64,000 bases of DNA from Streptomyces sp. ISL-100 (GTDB taxonomy: Bacteria; Actinomycetota; Actinomycetes; Streptomycetales; Streptomycetaceae), in NCBI RefSeq assembly GCF_018614615.1, contig NZ_JAGGOK010000017.1, positions 1 through 64,000 of the forward strand, given 5' to 3'. Of the stretch, positions 1 through 8,456 are shown piece by piece (position 1 is the stretch's first letter; each line of letters begins with the position of its first letter). Both the position numbers and the translations under genes were made by a program. The notes below the pieces were generated by a model. It was not told the origin of the DNA, did no database searches, and worked only from the letters and a program-made list of their open reading frames with translations.

Positions 1-11
1 ACTCTCCATGA
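1..11 (-). rRNA. 16S rRNA, extreme 5' end (rest lies off the left edge)
   Basis: Read on the minus strand the window ends with ...ACATTCATGGAGAGT, which is the junction between the actinobacterial rRNA leader and the 5' end of 16S rRNA (normally continuing TTTGATCCTGGCTCAG). Only about 11 bases of the mature gene are inside the window. The assignment rests on this junction and on the leader behind it. I recalled the leader sequence and did not run an alignment. Confidence 0.8.
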
Positions 12-290
12 ATGTTTTCCCCGTAATCGGGACGACACCACGAAAGAGCGGAACAGGTCGGGCCGGAATATGGCCCGCTGTTCTCAGCGTCCTCGCTGTG
101 TTTGCCTGGACTGTCACTAGGACAGCCAGGTCTTTTCAAAGGAACCACCAACCCACCGAAGTGGGCCGGGGTATCAACATATCTGGCGTTGACTTTTGGC
201 ACGCTGTTGAGTTCTCAAGGAACGGACGCTTCCTTTGTACTCACCCTCGCGGGCTTTCCTCCGGGCTTTCGTTCGGTATTTCGTGTTTCC
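12..290 (-). other. rRNA operon leader (pre-16S spacer)
   Basis: On the minus strand this stretch contains the blocks seen in Streptomyces pre-rRNA leaders: CCTTGAGAACTCAACAGCG, then CAACGCCAGATATGTTGATA, then GGTTCCTTTGAAAAG, and CCCGATTACGGGGAAAACA just before 16S. A small hairpin CCCAC-TTCG-GTGGG lies at about 157-170. Open frames on either strand here have no coding character. The leader is known to carry RNase III processing and antitermination signals, but I did not assign individual boxes. Confidence 0.75.
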
Positions 291-302
291 GACTCTATCA
301 GA
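287..302 (-). promoter_or_regulatory. rRNA promoter -10 element, copy 2 of a 16-bp repeat
   Basis: Second exact copy of TCTGATAGAGTCGGAA on the minus strand, with -10 hexamer TAGAGT at 297-292. It would start transcription inside the leader, upstream of the conserved CTTGAGAACTCAACAGC block. Confidence 0.5.
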
Positions 303-367
303 CTCTTTCGTGTCCGACTTCCTCGGTGCTTTCCAGTTCTTCGCTTTCGCGTTTCCCTTTCCGGCGG

Positions 368-383
368 TTCCGACTCTATCAGA
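368..383 (-). promoter_or_regulatory. rRNA promoter -10 element, copy 1 of a 16-bp repeat
   Basis: The minus strand reads TCTGATAGAGTCGGAA. TAGAGT fits the Streptomyces -10 consensus TAGRRT. An identical 16-mer occurs 81 bp further downstream in the leader (287-302). The -35 regions are poor, as is common in this group. Inferred to be one of the tandem rRNA promoters. Confidence 0.55.
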
Positions 384-430
384 TCCTTTTCCGTCTCCCT
401 GACCATCGTTCCGCGCACATGCGGAAACTC

Positions 431-459
431 AGATTAGGGATAGGGTCTAGACCTGTCAG
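431..459 (-). promoter_or_regulatory. Distal rRNA promoter (CTGACA-N17-TAATCT)
   Basis: On the minus strand CTGACA (459-454) and TAATCT (436-431) are separated by exactly 17 bp, a good sigma-70/HrdB-type promoter pointing into the rRNA leader. Streptomyces rRNA operons usually have several tandem promoters. The spacer of this one is occupied by a DasR-type palindrome, described separately. Confidence 0.6.
441..456. promoter_or_regulatory. DasR-type operator (dre)
   Basis: TAGGGTCTAGACCTGT contains the perfect palindromic core GGTCTAGACC of the DasR-responsive element (consensus ACTGGTCTAGACCACT). DasR, the GntR-family GlcNAc regulator, is known to control crr-ptsI in S. coelicolor. The site lies about 205 bp upstream of the crr start and within the spacer of the divergent distal rRNA promoter. 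DasR action on crr is the expected role. An effect on rRNA is inference. Confidence 0.7.
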
Positions 460-660
460 AAGCTACCGAGCCACTGGCCCCACGACGAGGTGGGCCTGGT
501 CTCAAGCAGGACTACGAATATACATCGCTCCGGCAGACGAGGCAAACCATTGCCGGTGCACCCCTAGGTCCGCCAAGCGGCAGCTCTCGTGCGGAACCGG
601 GACTTCTAGTGACTTACCCTTCTGAAAAGTACGCCACTCTCCACCCCCTGGGAGGCCCCC

Positions 661-1110
661 ATGACCAGCGTGACGTCCCCTGTTGCTGGACGCGCCATCG
701 GACTGGCCGCAGTCCCCGACCCGGTGTTCTCCGGCGCGATGGTCGGTCCCGGCACCGCTATCGACCCCGTGCGTGAGCCGTCGGAGGCTGTCGCACCCGT
801 TGACGGTGTCATCGTCTCCCTCCACCCGCACGCGTATGTGGTCGTCGACGGCGACGGGCACGGAGTTCTGACGCACCTGGGCATCGACACCGTGCAGCTC
901 AATGGTGAAGGCTTCGAGCTGCTCTTGAACAAGGGGGACACGGTGACGCGCGGCCAGGCGATCGTGCGGTGGAACCCGGCAGCCGTCGAAGAAGCCGGCA
1001 AGTCGCCGGTGTGCCCGATCGTGGCGCTCGAGGCCACGGCCGACTCCCTGGCCGGCCTCGTTGAGGACGGCGACATGAAGGCCGGCGACGCGCTCTTCAG
1101 CTGGCAGTGA
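661..1110 (+). CDS. crr: PTS glucose-type phosphocarrier EIIA
   Basis: A 149-residue cytoplasmic EIIA(Glc)-family protein, typical full length. It relays phosphate from HPr to sugar-specific EIIB domains, including those for N-acetylglucosamine. The two conserved histidines are visible: His57 in HPHAYVV and the phospho-accepting His72 in THLGIDTV, followed by the NKGDTVTRGQ turn. The ATG start is chosen because a GGGAGG ribosome-binding site lies 6 bp upstream and the EIIA fold begins soon after. ptsI follows 87 bp downstream in the same direction, so the two are likely co-transcribed. A DasR-type site upstream indicates control by amino-sugar supply. Confidence 0.95.
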   Translation: MTSVTSPVAGRAIGLAAVPDPVFSGAMVGPGTAIDPVREPSEAVAPVDGVIVSLHPHAYVVVDGDGHGVLTHLGIDTVQLNGEGFELLLNKGDTVTRGQAIVRWNPAAVEEAGKSPVCPIVALEATADSLAGLVEDGDMKAGDALFSWQ

Positions 1111-1197
1111 CGCCGGCGCCGTAAGGGCGACCGCGGGTACGACATCCATCGCGGGGGGACTGGACAGGGTCTCGCCGCAACTATCGGAGACGGTGAA

Positions 1198-2868
1198 ATG
1201 GAGACAACGCTGCGAGGCGTCGGCGTGAGCCACGGTGTGGCGATCGGCGAGGTTCGGCACATGGGCACGGCGGTTCTCGAGCCGCCGGCCAAGCAGATTC
1301 CCGCAGAGGAGGCGGAGCGCGAACAGGGGCGTGCCCGCCAGGCCGTGGAAGCTGTGGCAGCCGACCTGATTGCGCGCGGCAACCTGGCCGGCGGCGAGGC
1401 ACAGCATGTGCTCGAGGCGCAGGCCATGATGGCGCAGGATCCCGAGCTCATGGCGGATGTGGATCGGCGCATTGCCGTCGGCAGCACGGCCGAGCGTGGG
1501 GTGTATGACGCTTTTGCCGCGTACCGGGCTCTGCTGGCCAATGCCGGCGAGTACCTGGCCGGTCGTGTCGCGGACCTGGATGACGTGCGGAATCGTATCG
1601 TCGCCCGTCTGCTGGGCGTGCCGATGCCGGGTGTGCCGGACAGTGACGAGCCGTATGTACTGATCGCGCGGGATCTCGCTCCCGCCGACACGGCGCTGCT
1701 CGACCCCACGCTGGTGCTGGGCTTCGTTACCGAAGAGGGCGGGCCGACCAGCCACAGCGCGATTCTGGCGCGGGCTCTTGGTGTGCCCGCGGTGGTGGCT
1801 CTTCCGGGTGCGGGCGAACTGGCCGAGGGCACGGTGATCGCGGTGGACGGCAGTACGGGCGAGATCTTTGTCGAGCCCACCGCGGACAAGCGTGCTGAGC
1901 TTGAGGCCGCTGCCGCCGCACGCAGGGCCGCGCTGTCGGCGTCGACAGGTCCCGGTGCGACGTCCGACGGTCACAAGGTGCCGCTGCTCGCCAACATCGG
2001 CGGTCCCGCCGATGTGCCGGCCGCGGTCGAGGCCGGTGCTGAGGGTGTCGGTCTGTTCCGTACGGAGTTCCTCTTCCTCGACGACAGCAAGCAGGCGCCG
2101 TCGGAGGAGAAGCAGATCGAGGCCTACCGCAAGGTTCTCGAGGCGTTCCCCGAGGGCCGAGTGGTCGTGCGGGTGCTGGACGCGGGTGCGGACAAGCCGC
2201 TCGACTTCCTGACGCCGGCCGAGGAGCCGAACCCGGCGCTCGGTGTGCGGGGGCTGCGGTCGCTGCTCGAGCACCCGGATGTGCTGCGTACGCAGCTGAC
2301 CGCGCTGGCCAAGGCCGTCAAGGGCCTGCCGGTGTACCTCGAGGTCATGGCTCCGATGGTCGCGGACCGTACGGACGCCAAGGCGTTCGCGGACGCGTGC
2401 CGTGCGGCCGGGCTGCAGGCGAAGTTCGGCGCGATGGTCGAGATCCCGTCCGCCGCGCTGCGGGCGCGTTCGATTCTGCAGGAGGTCGAGTTCCTTTCGC
2501 TGGGGACGAACGACCTGGCTCAGTACACGTTCGCCGCGGACCGGCAGGTCGGTGCGGTGTCGCGGCTCCAGGATCCGTGGCAGCCCGCGCTGCTCGACCT
2601 GGTAGCGGCGTCGGCCGACGCCGCCAAGGCCGAGGGCAAGAGCTGTGGCGTGTGTGGTGAGGCCGCGGCCGATCCGCTGCTCGCCTGTGTCCTGACGGGG
2701 CTGGGTGTCACCTCCCTGTCGATGGGCGCGAAGGCCATTCCTTATGTCCGCGCGACGCTGGCGAAGCACACGCTCGCCCAGTGCGAGCGCGCTGCCGCGG
2801 CGGCGCGTGCCACGGACACCGCCGACGAGGCGCGGGCTGCCGCGCAGGCGGTGCTGTCCGGCGAGTAG
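1198..2868 (+). CDS. ptsI: PEP-protein phosphotransferase, enzyme I of the PTS
   Basis: A 556-residue cytoplasmic enzyme I that takes phosphate from phosphoenolpyruvate and passes it to HPr. The N-terminal HPr-binding domain is followed by the swivelling histidine domain with the active-site motif GGPTSHSAI (His186). The C-terminal TIM-barrel PEP domain shows SLGTNDLAQYTF and the catalytic cysteine region CGVCGEAA. The ATG at 1198 has GGAGACGG just upstream. It is encoded directly after crr. The HPr gene is not in the window, in keeping with Streptomyces, where ptsH lies elsewhere. A strong hairpin terminator follows the stop. Confidence 0.96.
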   Translation: METTLRGVGVSHGVAIGEVRHMGTAVLEPPAKQIPAEEAEREQGRARQAVEAVAADLIARGNLAGGEAQHVLEAQAMMAQDPELMADVDRRIAVGSTAERGVYDAFAAYRALLANAGEYLAGRVADLDDVRNRIVARLLGVPMPGVPDSDEPYVLIARDLAPADTALLDPTLVLGFVTEEGGPTSHSAILARALGVPAVVALPGAGELAEGTVIAVDGSTGEIFVEPTADKRAELEAAAAARRAALSASTGPGATSDGHKVPLLANIGGPADVPAAVEAGAEGVGLFRTEFLFLDDSKQAPSEEKQIEAYRKVLEAFPEGRVVVRVLDAGADKPLDFLTPAEEPNPALGVRGLRSLLEHPDVLRTQLTALAKAVKGLPVYLEVMAPMVADRTDAKAFADACRAAGLQAKFGAMVEIPSAALRARSILQEVEFLSLGTNDLAQYTFAADRQVGAVSRLQDPWQPALLDLVAASADAAKAEGKSCGVCGEAAADPLLACVLTGLGVTSLSMGAKAIPYVRATLAKHTLAQCERAAAAARATDTADEARAAAQAVLSGE

Positions 2869-2893
2869 TTTCGGACGATTTTCGTGTGGGTTG

Positions 2894-2927
2894 GAGGGGT
2901 CCCCGGCCGTGTGGCCGGGGACCCCTC
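2894..2927. terminator. Bidirectional hairpin terminator after ptsI
   Basis: GAGGGGTCCCCGGCC pairs perfectly with GGCCGGGGACCCCTC (15 bp) around a GTGT loop. It lies between the convergent ptsI and the minus-strand gene ending at 2934, so it probably stops transcription from both sides. There is no T-run, as is usual for Streptomyces terminators. Confidence 0.8.
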
Positions 2928-2933
2928 GGGCGT

Positions 2934-3833
2934 TCAGTGGTGGATGTCGGGTTCTTCGACGTGGAAGCCCGGGCAGTACTCGACATCGGGCTCCGGGGAT
3001 ACGGGATCGCCGGTGTCCGCGTCCGTGCAGTAGGCGCTGAATACCTCGCCGGCGGTGAGTGCGACCAGGCGGCCCCGGTGGAGCCGCCAGCCGTGGAGCC
3101 GGTCCGGGGCTCCGGGCTCGGTGGTCCTCAGTACTACTCCCCCGGTGCTTTCCACGGCGATGCCGGCTGCGAGGACCGTCACGAATTCGGCGCCTTCGGC
3201 CTGCGTCAGGCGGACCGGCTCGCTCGCGGTGCGCTCCACGTGGAGCACGGCGAGGAGTTGTTCCTCCTCCGCCGGGACGCTGCAGACGAGGTGATGGCTG
3301 CCCGGGCCGGCCTGTTCGAGCAGGCGCGTGACGAGTCGCGACGCCCTGCCGAGAGCCTCACGGCCGATGTCCTCGCCGCACTCGGCGCAGTTGCCGAGCC
3401 GGGCCAGCAGCAGCGTCGCGTACTCCCAAGTGGCCTGGCGGACCGCTTCGTTGATCACCATGGGCACGAGGCTGTCGATGGGCTGGCCGGTGTACGGAAC
3501 GCAGGCGCCGCAGGCCGCGACTTCCGCGGTGAAGCGGGTGCGGCTCTCCGCCGTGTCCGGGTCGATTCCGGTGGTGCGGCAGAACTCCAGGAAGTCCTCG
3601 GGGTCGAAGAGCGCGACGGTGGTGTGCACGCCCTGGGCCGCAAGGGCCCGGAGCAGCCCGTCGACCTCCTGCAGGTAGGCCGTGTGGTCGTCGAAGGCGA
3701 AGGTGCCGTAGGCCGTCATGGAGGCGAAGTCGTGCTCGTCGGCCAGCAGGCCTACGGTGCTGGGTACTTCGCGGCGGAGCGTACGGCGCATGGCCTTGTT
3801 CTTGTGGTGCTTCGTGGACTTGGTGCGCGCCAT
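2934..3833 (-). CDS. Conserved hypothetical protein
   Basis: A 299-residue soluble protein I cannot assign to a characterised family. It opens with a very basic segment (MARTKSTKHHKNKAMRRTLR) and is otherwise acidic. It has scattered Cys pairs (CGAC near residue 130, CAEC near residue 172) that might bind metal. The start at 3833 is chosen because the basic N-terminus reads like a natural start and the extra upstream codons look non-coding. It is monocistronic, convergent to ptsI and 23 bp from the next gene on its 5' side measured to that gene's distant 3' end. No signal peptide or membrane segment is visible. Confidence 0.7.
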   Translation of the reverse strand: MARTKSTKHHKNKAMRRTLRREVPSTVGLLADEHDFASMTAYGTFAFDDHTAYLQEVDGLLRALAAQGVHTTVALFDPEDFLEFCRTTGIDPDTAESRTRFTAEVAACGACVPYTGQPIDSLVPMVINEAVRQATWEYATLLLARLGNCAECGEDIGREALGRASRLVTRLLEQAGPGSHHLVCSVPAEEEQLLAVLHVERTASEPVRLTQAEGAEFVTVLAAGIAVESTGGVVLRTTEPGAPDRLHGWRLHRGRLVALTAGEVFSAYCTDADTGDPVSPEPDVEYCPGFHVEEPDIHH

Positions 3834-3910
3834 GATTCCCCCTGAGCGCAGTCGGTCAGTGCTCACTCACCGTAACCGACTGCACTGACAACGCACTCAG
3901 CGTGAGTGCC

Positions 3911-5887
3911 TCAGCGGCGGGTGCGGGCGAGGGACTCGTAGAAGCTCAGGAGGTCGAGGTTGTCCACCGAGCCCGGGTTGACTGCCTTGGTGAGGGGTGT
4001 TCCCTGGAGGAGTCGCTTTACGGGCACCTCGATGCGCTTTCCGGTGAGGGTGTGCGGGATGCCGGGGACCTCGATGATCTCGTCGGGGACGTGGCGCGGG
4101 GACAGCTCGGTGCGGATGGCCTGCTTGATGCGGGTGCGCAGGGCGTCATCGAGGGTGGCGCCCTCGGCGAGGTGGACGAAGAGCGGCATCCAGTAGCCGC
4201 CGTCGGGCTCTTCGAGACCGATGACGAGGGACTCCCTGATCTCGGGGAGGCGCTCGACCACCTCGTAGATGTCGGCCGAGCCCATCCGAACGCCCTGGCG
4301 GTTGAGGGTGGAGTCGGATCGGCCATGGATGACCACCGAGCCGTGATCGGTGATGGTGATCCAGTCGCCGTGCCGCCATACGCCGGGGTACGTGTCGAAG
4401 TAGCTGTCGTGGTAGCGGCTGCCGTCGGGGTCGTTCCAGAAGTGGACCGGCATGGACGGCATGGGGTTGGTGACCACCAGTTCGCCCACCTCGTTGGTGA
4501 GCGGCTTGCCCTGGGGGTCCCACGCCTGGAGGTCGGTGCCGAGGCAGGCGCCCTGGAGCTCTCCGATGTGGACGGGAAGGGTGGGGACCGCGCCGGCGAA
4601 GCAGCTGCAGACGTCCGTGCCGCCGCTGACGGATGCGATCCACAGATCGGACGCGACCTCGTCGTGGAGCCACCGGAAGCCGTCGGGGGGAAGCGGGGAT
4701 CCGGTGGTGGCTACGCATTTGATGCGGGAGAGGTCGTAGTCGCGGGCGGGGTGGACCTCTGCCTTGGCGCATGCCATGACGTACGCGGCCGAGGTGCCGA
4801 AGAGGGTGGCCCCGGTGAGTTCGGCGACGCGCCACTGGGCGCCGGTCTCGGGATAGCCGGGGCTTCCGTCGTACAGGACGACCGTGGTGCCTGTGAGGAG
4901 GCCGGAGACGAGGAAGTTCCACATCATCCAGCCGGTGGAGGTGTACCAGAAGAAGCGGTCCTGGGGACCGAGGTCGCAGTGCAGGCCGATCTGCTTGAAG
5001 TGCTCCAGGAGAATGCCGCCCTGGGACTGCACGATGGCCTTGGGGAGGCCGGTCGTGCCGGAGGAGTACAGGACCCACAGGGGGTGTTCGAAGGGCACCT
5101 GCTCGAAGACTGGTTCCGTGTCCGCGGATGTGAGGGCGGACCAGTCGAGGGCGCCTTCGGGGGCCTCGGTACCGAGGAGCGGGATGTGGACCACGGCGCG
5201 GAGGGTGGGCAGCTCGCGGCGGAGCTCGGCGACGGTGTCCGTGCGGTTGTGTTCCTTGCCGCCGTAGCGGTAGCCGTCGACGGCGAACAGGACGACGGGC
5301 TCGACCTGCTGGAAGCGGTCGAGGACGCTGCGGGCGCCGAAGTCGGGGGCGCAGGAGGTCCAGACTCCGCCGACGGCGGCGGTGGCGAGCAGGGCGATGG
5401 TGGCCTGGGGGATGTTGGGGAGGTAGCCGCTGACGCGGTCTCCGGGGCGTACGCCGAGGGCGCGCAGCTCGGCGGCGAGTGAGCCCACCTGGCGGCGCAG
5501 GTCCGACCAGCTCACCGGGGTGGGCTGATGGGTCTCGTCGACGTACAGGAGGGCAGGGTCGTCCGCGCGGGACGGGTCCTCGGCCGTTCGCAGGGCGTGT
5601 TCGGCGTAGTTGAGGGTGGCTCCCGGGAACCACCGGGCGCCCGGCATGGAACGGTCGGCGAGGACCGTTTCGTACGGCGTGGAGAAGCGCACGTCGAACC
5701 AGTCGGCGACGGCCTTCCAGAAGGTGTCGAGCTCGTCGACCGACCAGCGGTGCAGCGCCGCGTAACCGCCCTCGGCGGGTGCTCCGTACCGCTCGGCCGC
5801 CCAGCTCTGGAAGCGGGTGACAGTGGCGGCGGCGATGCGGTCCGCGTCCGGCTGCCAGAGGGGCGCGGTGTTCGCTGCTGAGGACAT
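3911..5887 (-). CDS. Acetoacetyl-CoA synthetase (acetoacetate-CoA ligase)
   Basis: A 658-residue ANL-superfamily enzyme predicted to form acetoacetyl-CoA from acetoacetate, ATP and CoA. This lets ketone bodies or polymer breakdown products enter acyl-CoA metabolism. The N-terminal ACAS domain (LWQPDADRI... WFPGATLNYAEH) is followed by the AMP-binding P-loop YSSGTTGLPKAIV and the A8-type hinge. Near the C-terminus is the catalytic lysine motif LTGKRIEVPVKR. Length matches the acetoacetate ligase subfamily. The ATG at 5887 is chosen because homologous sequence begins right after it. The 31 extra upstream codons are low-complexity. It is monocistronic, and the GH31 gene is divergent upstream. 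Confidence 0.9.
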   Translation of the reverse strand: MSSAANTAPLWQPDADRIAAATVTRFQSWAAERYGAPAEGGYAALHRWSVDELDTFWKAVADWFDVRFSTPYETVLADRSMPGARWFPGATLNYAEHALRTAEDPSRADDPALLYVDETHQPTPVSWSDLRRQVGSLAAELRALGVRPGDRVSGYLPNIPQATIALLATAAVGGVWTSCAPDFGARSVLDRFQQVEPVVLFAVDGYRYGGKEHNRTDTVAELRRELPTLRAVVHIPLLGTEAPEGALDWSALTSADTEPVFEQVPFEHPLWVLYSSGTTGLPKAIVQSQGGILLEHFKQIGLHCDLGPQDRFFWYTSTGWMMWNFLVSGLLTGTTVVLYDGSPGYPETGAQWRVAELTGATLFGTSAAYVMACAKAEVHPARDYDLSRIKCVATTGSPLPPDGFRWLHDEVASDLWIASVSGGTDVCSCFAGAVPTLPVHIGELQGACLGTDLQAWDPQGKPLTNEVGELVVTNPMPSMPVHFWNDPDGSRYHDSYFDTYPGVWRHGDWITITDHGSVVIHGRSDSTLNRQGVRMGSADIYEVVERLPEIRESLVIGLEEPDGGYWMPLFVHLAEGATLDDALRTRIKQAIRTELSPRHVPDEIIEVPGIPHTLTGKRIEVPVKRLLQGTPLTKAVNPGSVDNLDLLSFYESLARTRR

Positions 5888-6104
5888 GGGGCGGCTCCCG
5901 GGCTGTACGCGGTGGTGTGCGTGTGTCGCGCGCACGTGCGGTGGGTGTGCGCACGAGGCGGCTGACAGGGACGATGCCACGTGATCGTCCCGCGCACCAG
6001 GGCGGGCCCCCCACAGTCGGGTATCCGGTCATGTGCGCACACCACGGGTGAACGGAAGTTGAACGGCCCCCGTGCGGGTCCGGCGGGGTGGCAGGGTGAG
6101 CCGC

Positions 6105-8414
6105 ATGGACGGTCGTGACCTGGTGCGCTCGGTGAAACTGGTCGGCACGGTGCAGGGACTGCGCTTCGCGCGCTCCGCTTGGCGACGGCGTCGTACGGAT
6201 GCCGGGGGGCTGCGGCAGCGGGGGGCGGAGCGGGCCAGGGTGCCGGGTGCGGTGACGGGCGCGGAGCCGCAGCCGGGCGGCGGGGTGATGCGCTTCGCCC
6301 GTTCCGAGCTGCGGGTGATGGTGGCGGTGGGCGGGGCGGTGTTCTGGGGCTGGGACGGCGCGGATCCGGAGCCTTCGTACGCGCTCGTCGGCGCGTGCCC
6401 GGAGCCCGATCCCAGGGCGGAGCTGGAGCCCGACAAGGACGGCGGCTGGCAGGTGGTGTCGGAGCGGCTCACTGTCGCCGTGTCGCGGCACGGCGGTGTC
6501 GAGGTCCGTACGCCGGGCGGCGTGGTGCTCCGCCGGGATTTGCCGCCGCGCTGGTGGGAGCCTGTCGCGGGAGGGCGTGCGCGCTGGCTGCAGCGCAGCG
6601 AGGTGCCGGCGGACGCGCGGTTCTTCGGTCTGGGCGGGCGGTATTCGGGGTTCCGGCTGCGGAGCGGCACGTACCCCCTGTGGAACAGCGATCCGGGCGG
6701 GAGTTTCGCGCCCGGCGACGAGCCGCTCTCCGTCACCATGCCGGTGCAGCTGATCGTGTCGGACGCCGGCGCACATCTCGTCTTCCACGACAACACGTGG
6801 GAGGGGCGGGTGACGCTGCGGGAGGGCGAGGAGGGAGCCGGGTCGGGCCATGACCGGCCGGGCACGAGTGAGCTGCGCATGGATGGCGGGCCGCTGCGGT
6901 GCTGGGTGGTGGCCGGGACGCCGGCGCGTGTGCTGCGGGGCTGGACCGCGCTCACGGGTGCGCCCGCGCTTCCTCCGTCCTGGGCGCTCGGGCCACAGCA
7001 CGCACCGCGGGGGCCCGGCGGCGAAGAGGATGTGCGGCAGGTCGTCGCCGGCTATGAGGAGCGGGGGTTGCCTCTGGCCGCGTTGCATCTCGACATGGGA
7101 GGCCGCGAGAGGTTTCCGGGGCTTCCCCGGCTTGCCACGGATCTGAGGGAGTCGGGGGTGCGGCTGGTTTCGGTCCTCGGTCCCGCCGTCAGGGCTGAGT
7201 CCGGGAACGCGCTGTACGAGAGCGGAACGGCCGTGGGGGCGTTCGTACGGGACGTACGGGGGAACGAGGTGCGCGGAGTTCTCCGGTCCGGGGAGAGCGT
7301 GTATCCGGACTTCACCGATCCGGGTGTGCGGGCCTGGTGGGGAGCGCTGTACGAAGAGCGTCTCGCTCAGGGCTTTTCCGGGGTCTGGCACGAAGTGAAC
7401 GAGTCGGCGGTGTTCGCTCCCTTCGGTGATGCGACGTTGCCGCGCTCCGCACGGCACGACCTGGAGGGCCGGGGTGGCGATCACCGGGAGGCGCGCAATA
7501 TCTACGGCTTGGGGATGGCGCGTTCCGGTTTCGAGGGACTGCAAAAGGCGCGCTCCCGGGAACGGCCGTTTCTGTTCTCGCGTTCCGGCTGGGCCGGCGT
7601 GCAGAGGTACGGCGGCACTTGTTCCGGGGATGTTCCGGCGGGCTGGCCGGGGCTGCGTGCCTCGCTCTCTCTGGTGCTCGGTCTCGGGTTGTGCGGGGTG
7701 CCGTACTCGGGAACCGATGTCGCAGGGTTCATCGGCACGCTCTCACCTGAGCTGTATCTGCGCTGGTTTCAACTTGGCGCCCATCTGCCGCTGTTCCGGA
7801 CGCAGGGAGCTGTCACTGCGGGCCCCAGGGAGCCGTGGGAGTTCGGCCCGCAGGTGCTCGGACACGCGAGGGCCGCTCTCGCCGAGCGTGAACGGCTGCG
7901 GCCGTATTTCGTGACGCTGTCCCATCTGGCGCGCCTCACCGGTGCGCCTTATGTGCGTCCCGTGTGGTGGGGTGCGCCTGAGGACCGGGCGCTGCGGGAC
8001 TGCGAGGACGCTTTCCTGCTCGGAGACTGCCTGTTGGTCGCTCCCGTTCTGGAGCGCGGCGCTGACCGCAGAGCGGTTCGTCTGCCGCGCGGACGGTGGT
8101 ACGACACGGCGACCGGCGAGGCGTACGAAGGCCCGGGCCAGGTTCTGCTTGAGGCACCCCTGTCGCGGATCCCTGTGCTGGCTCGGGCGGGCTCCGTGAT
8201 TCCCGTTCGCGGTGACGACGGTGGGCCGGCGCTCGAGGTGTGGGCGCCGGCTGCCGGTCGCAGCGGAGGAGGGCTGGTGGTGAGGGACGCGGGTGACGGC
8301 TGGGAGAGGGCGGAGATCGAGCGGTTCACTACGCGGGTGAGCGGTGGCCGGGTGCTCGTGGAGCGGGAGGGCGGCGGGGAGGTCGGGCTCCCGGTGCGTG
8401 TGCGGGGTTGTTGA
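6105..8414 (+). CDS. Glycoside hydrolase family 31 protein (alpha-glucosidase-like)
   Basis: A roughly 769-residue GH31 protein without a clear signal peptide, probably a cytoplasmic alpha-glycosidase. The N-terminal beta-sandwich includes FFGLGGRYSGFRLR and PLWNSDP. The TIM barrel carries GDV in place of the usual GDN acid/base motif, then PYSGTDVAGF. The C-terminal beta domains include YVRPVWWG. Where GH31 enzymes have the nucleophile in WxDMNE, this protein reads WHEVNE, with Glu430 in the nucleophile position. The reaction may therefore be altered or lost. The start is uncertain: 6105 (ATG) is preferred, but a GTG at 6072 is possible. Divergent from acetoacetyl-CoA synthetase, with about 217 bp between them. 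Confidence 0.82.
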   Translation: MDGRDLVRSVKLVGTVQGLRFARSAWRRRRTDAGGLRQRGAERARVPGAVTGAEPQPGGGVMRFARSELRVMVAVGGAVFWGWDGADPEPSYALVGACPEPDPRAELEPDKDGGWQVVSERLTVAVSRHGGVEVRTPGGVVLRRDLPPRWWEPVAGGRARWLQRSEVPADARFFGLGGRYSGFRLRSGTYPLWNSDPGGSFAPGDEPLSVTMPVQLIVSDAGAHLVFHDNTWEGRVTLREGEEGAGSGHDRPGTSELRMDGGPLRCWVVAGTPARVLRGWTALTGAPALPPSWALGPQHAPRGPGGEEDVRQVVAGYEERGLPLAALHLDMGGRERFPGLPRLATDLRESGVRLVSVLGPAVRAESGNALYESGTAVGAFVRDVRGNEVRGVLRSGESVYPDFTDPGVRAWWGALYEERLAQGFSGVWHEVNESAVFAPFGDATLPRSARHDLEGRGGDHREARNIYGLGMARSGFEGLQKARSRERPFLFSRSGWAGVQRYGGTCSGDVPAGWPGLRASLSLVLGLGLCGVPYSGTDVAGFIGTLSPELYLRWFQLGAHLPLFRTQGAVTAGPREPWEFGPQVLGHARAALAERERLRPYFVTLSHLARLTGAPYVRPVWWGAPEDRALRDCEDAFLLGDCLLVAPVLERGADRRAVRLPRGRWYDTATGEAYEGPGQVLLEAPLSRIPVLARAGSVIPVRGDDGGPALEVWAPAAGRSGGGLVVRDAGDGWERAEIERFTTRVSGGRVLVEREGGGEVGLPVRVRGC

Positions 8415-8456
8415 GCGAGTGCGGGGCTGCCCACGCGACGTACCCGGGAACGCTCG

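Noticed and set aside
8..625. Open frames of up to 205 codons on both strands upstream of crr
   Set aside because: The interval is the rRNA leader and promoter region. Composition and start sites do not fit coding sequence.
502..2769. 755-codon minus-strand frame over crr-ptsI
   Set aside because: Antisense shadow of ptsI, caused by G/C third positions. Protein is Arg/His-rich with no motif.
4146..7544. 1132-codon minus-strand frame spanning the acetoacetyl-CoA synthetase start and the GH31 gene
   Set aside because: Frame-shifted and antisense shadow of two well-supported genes.
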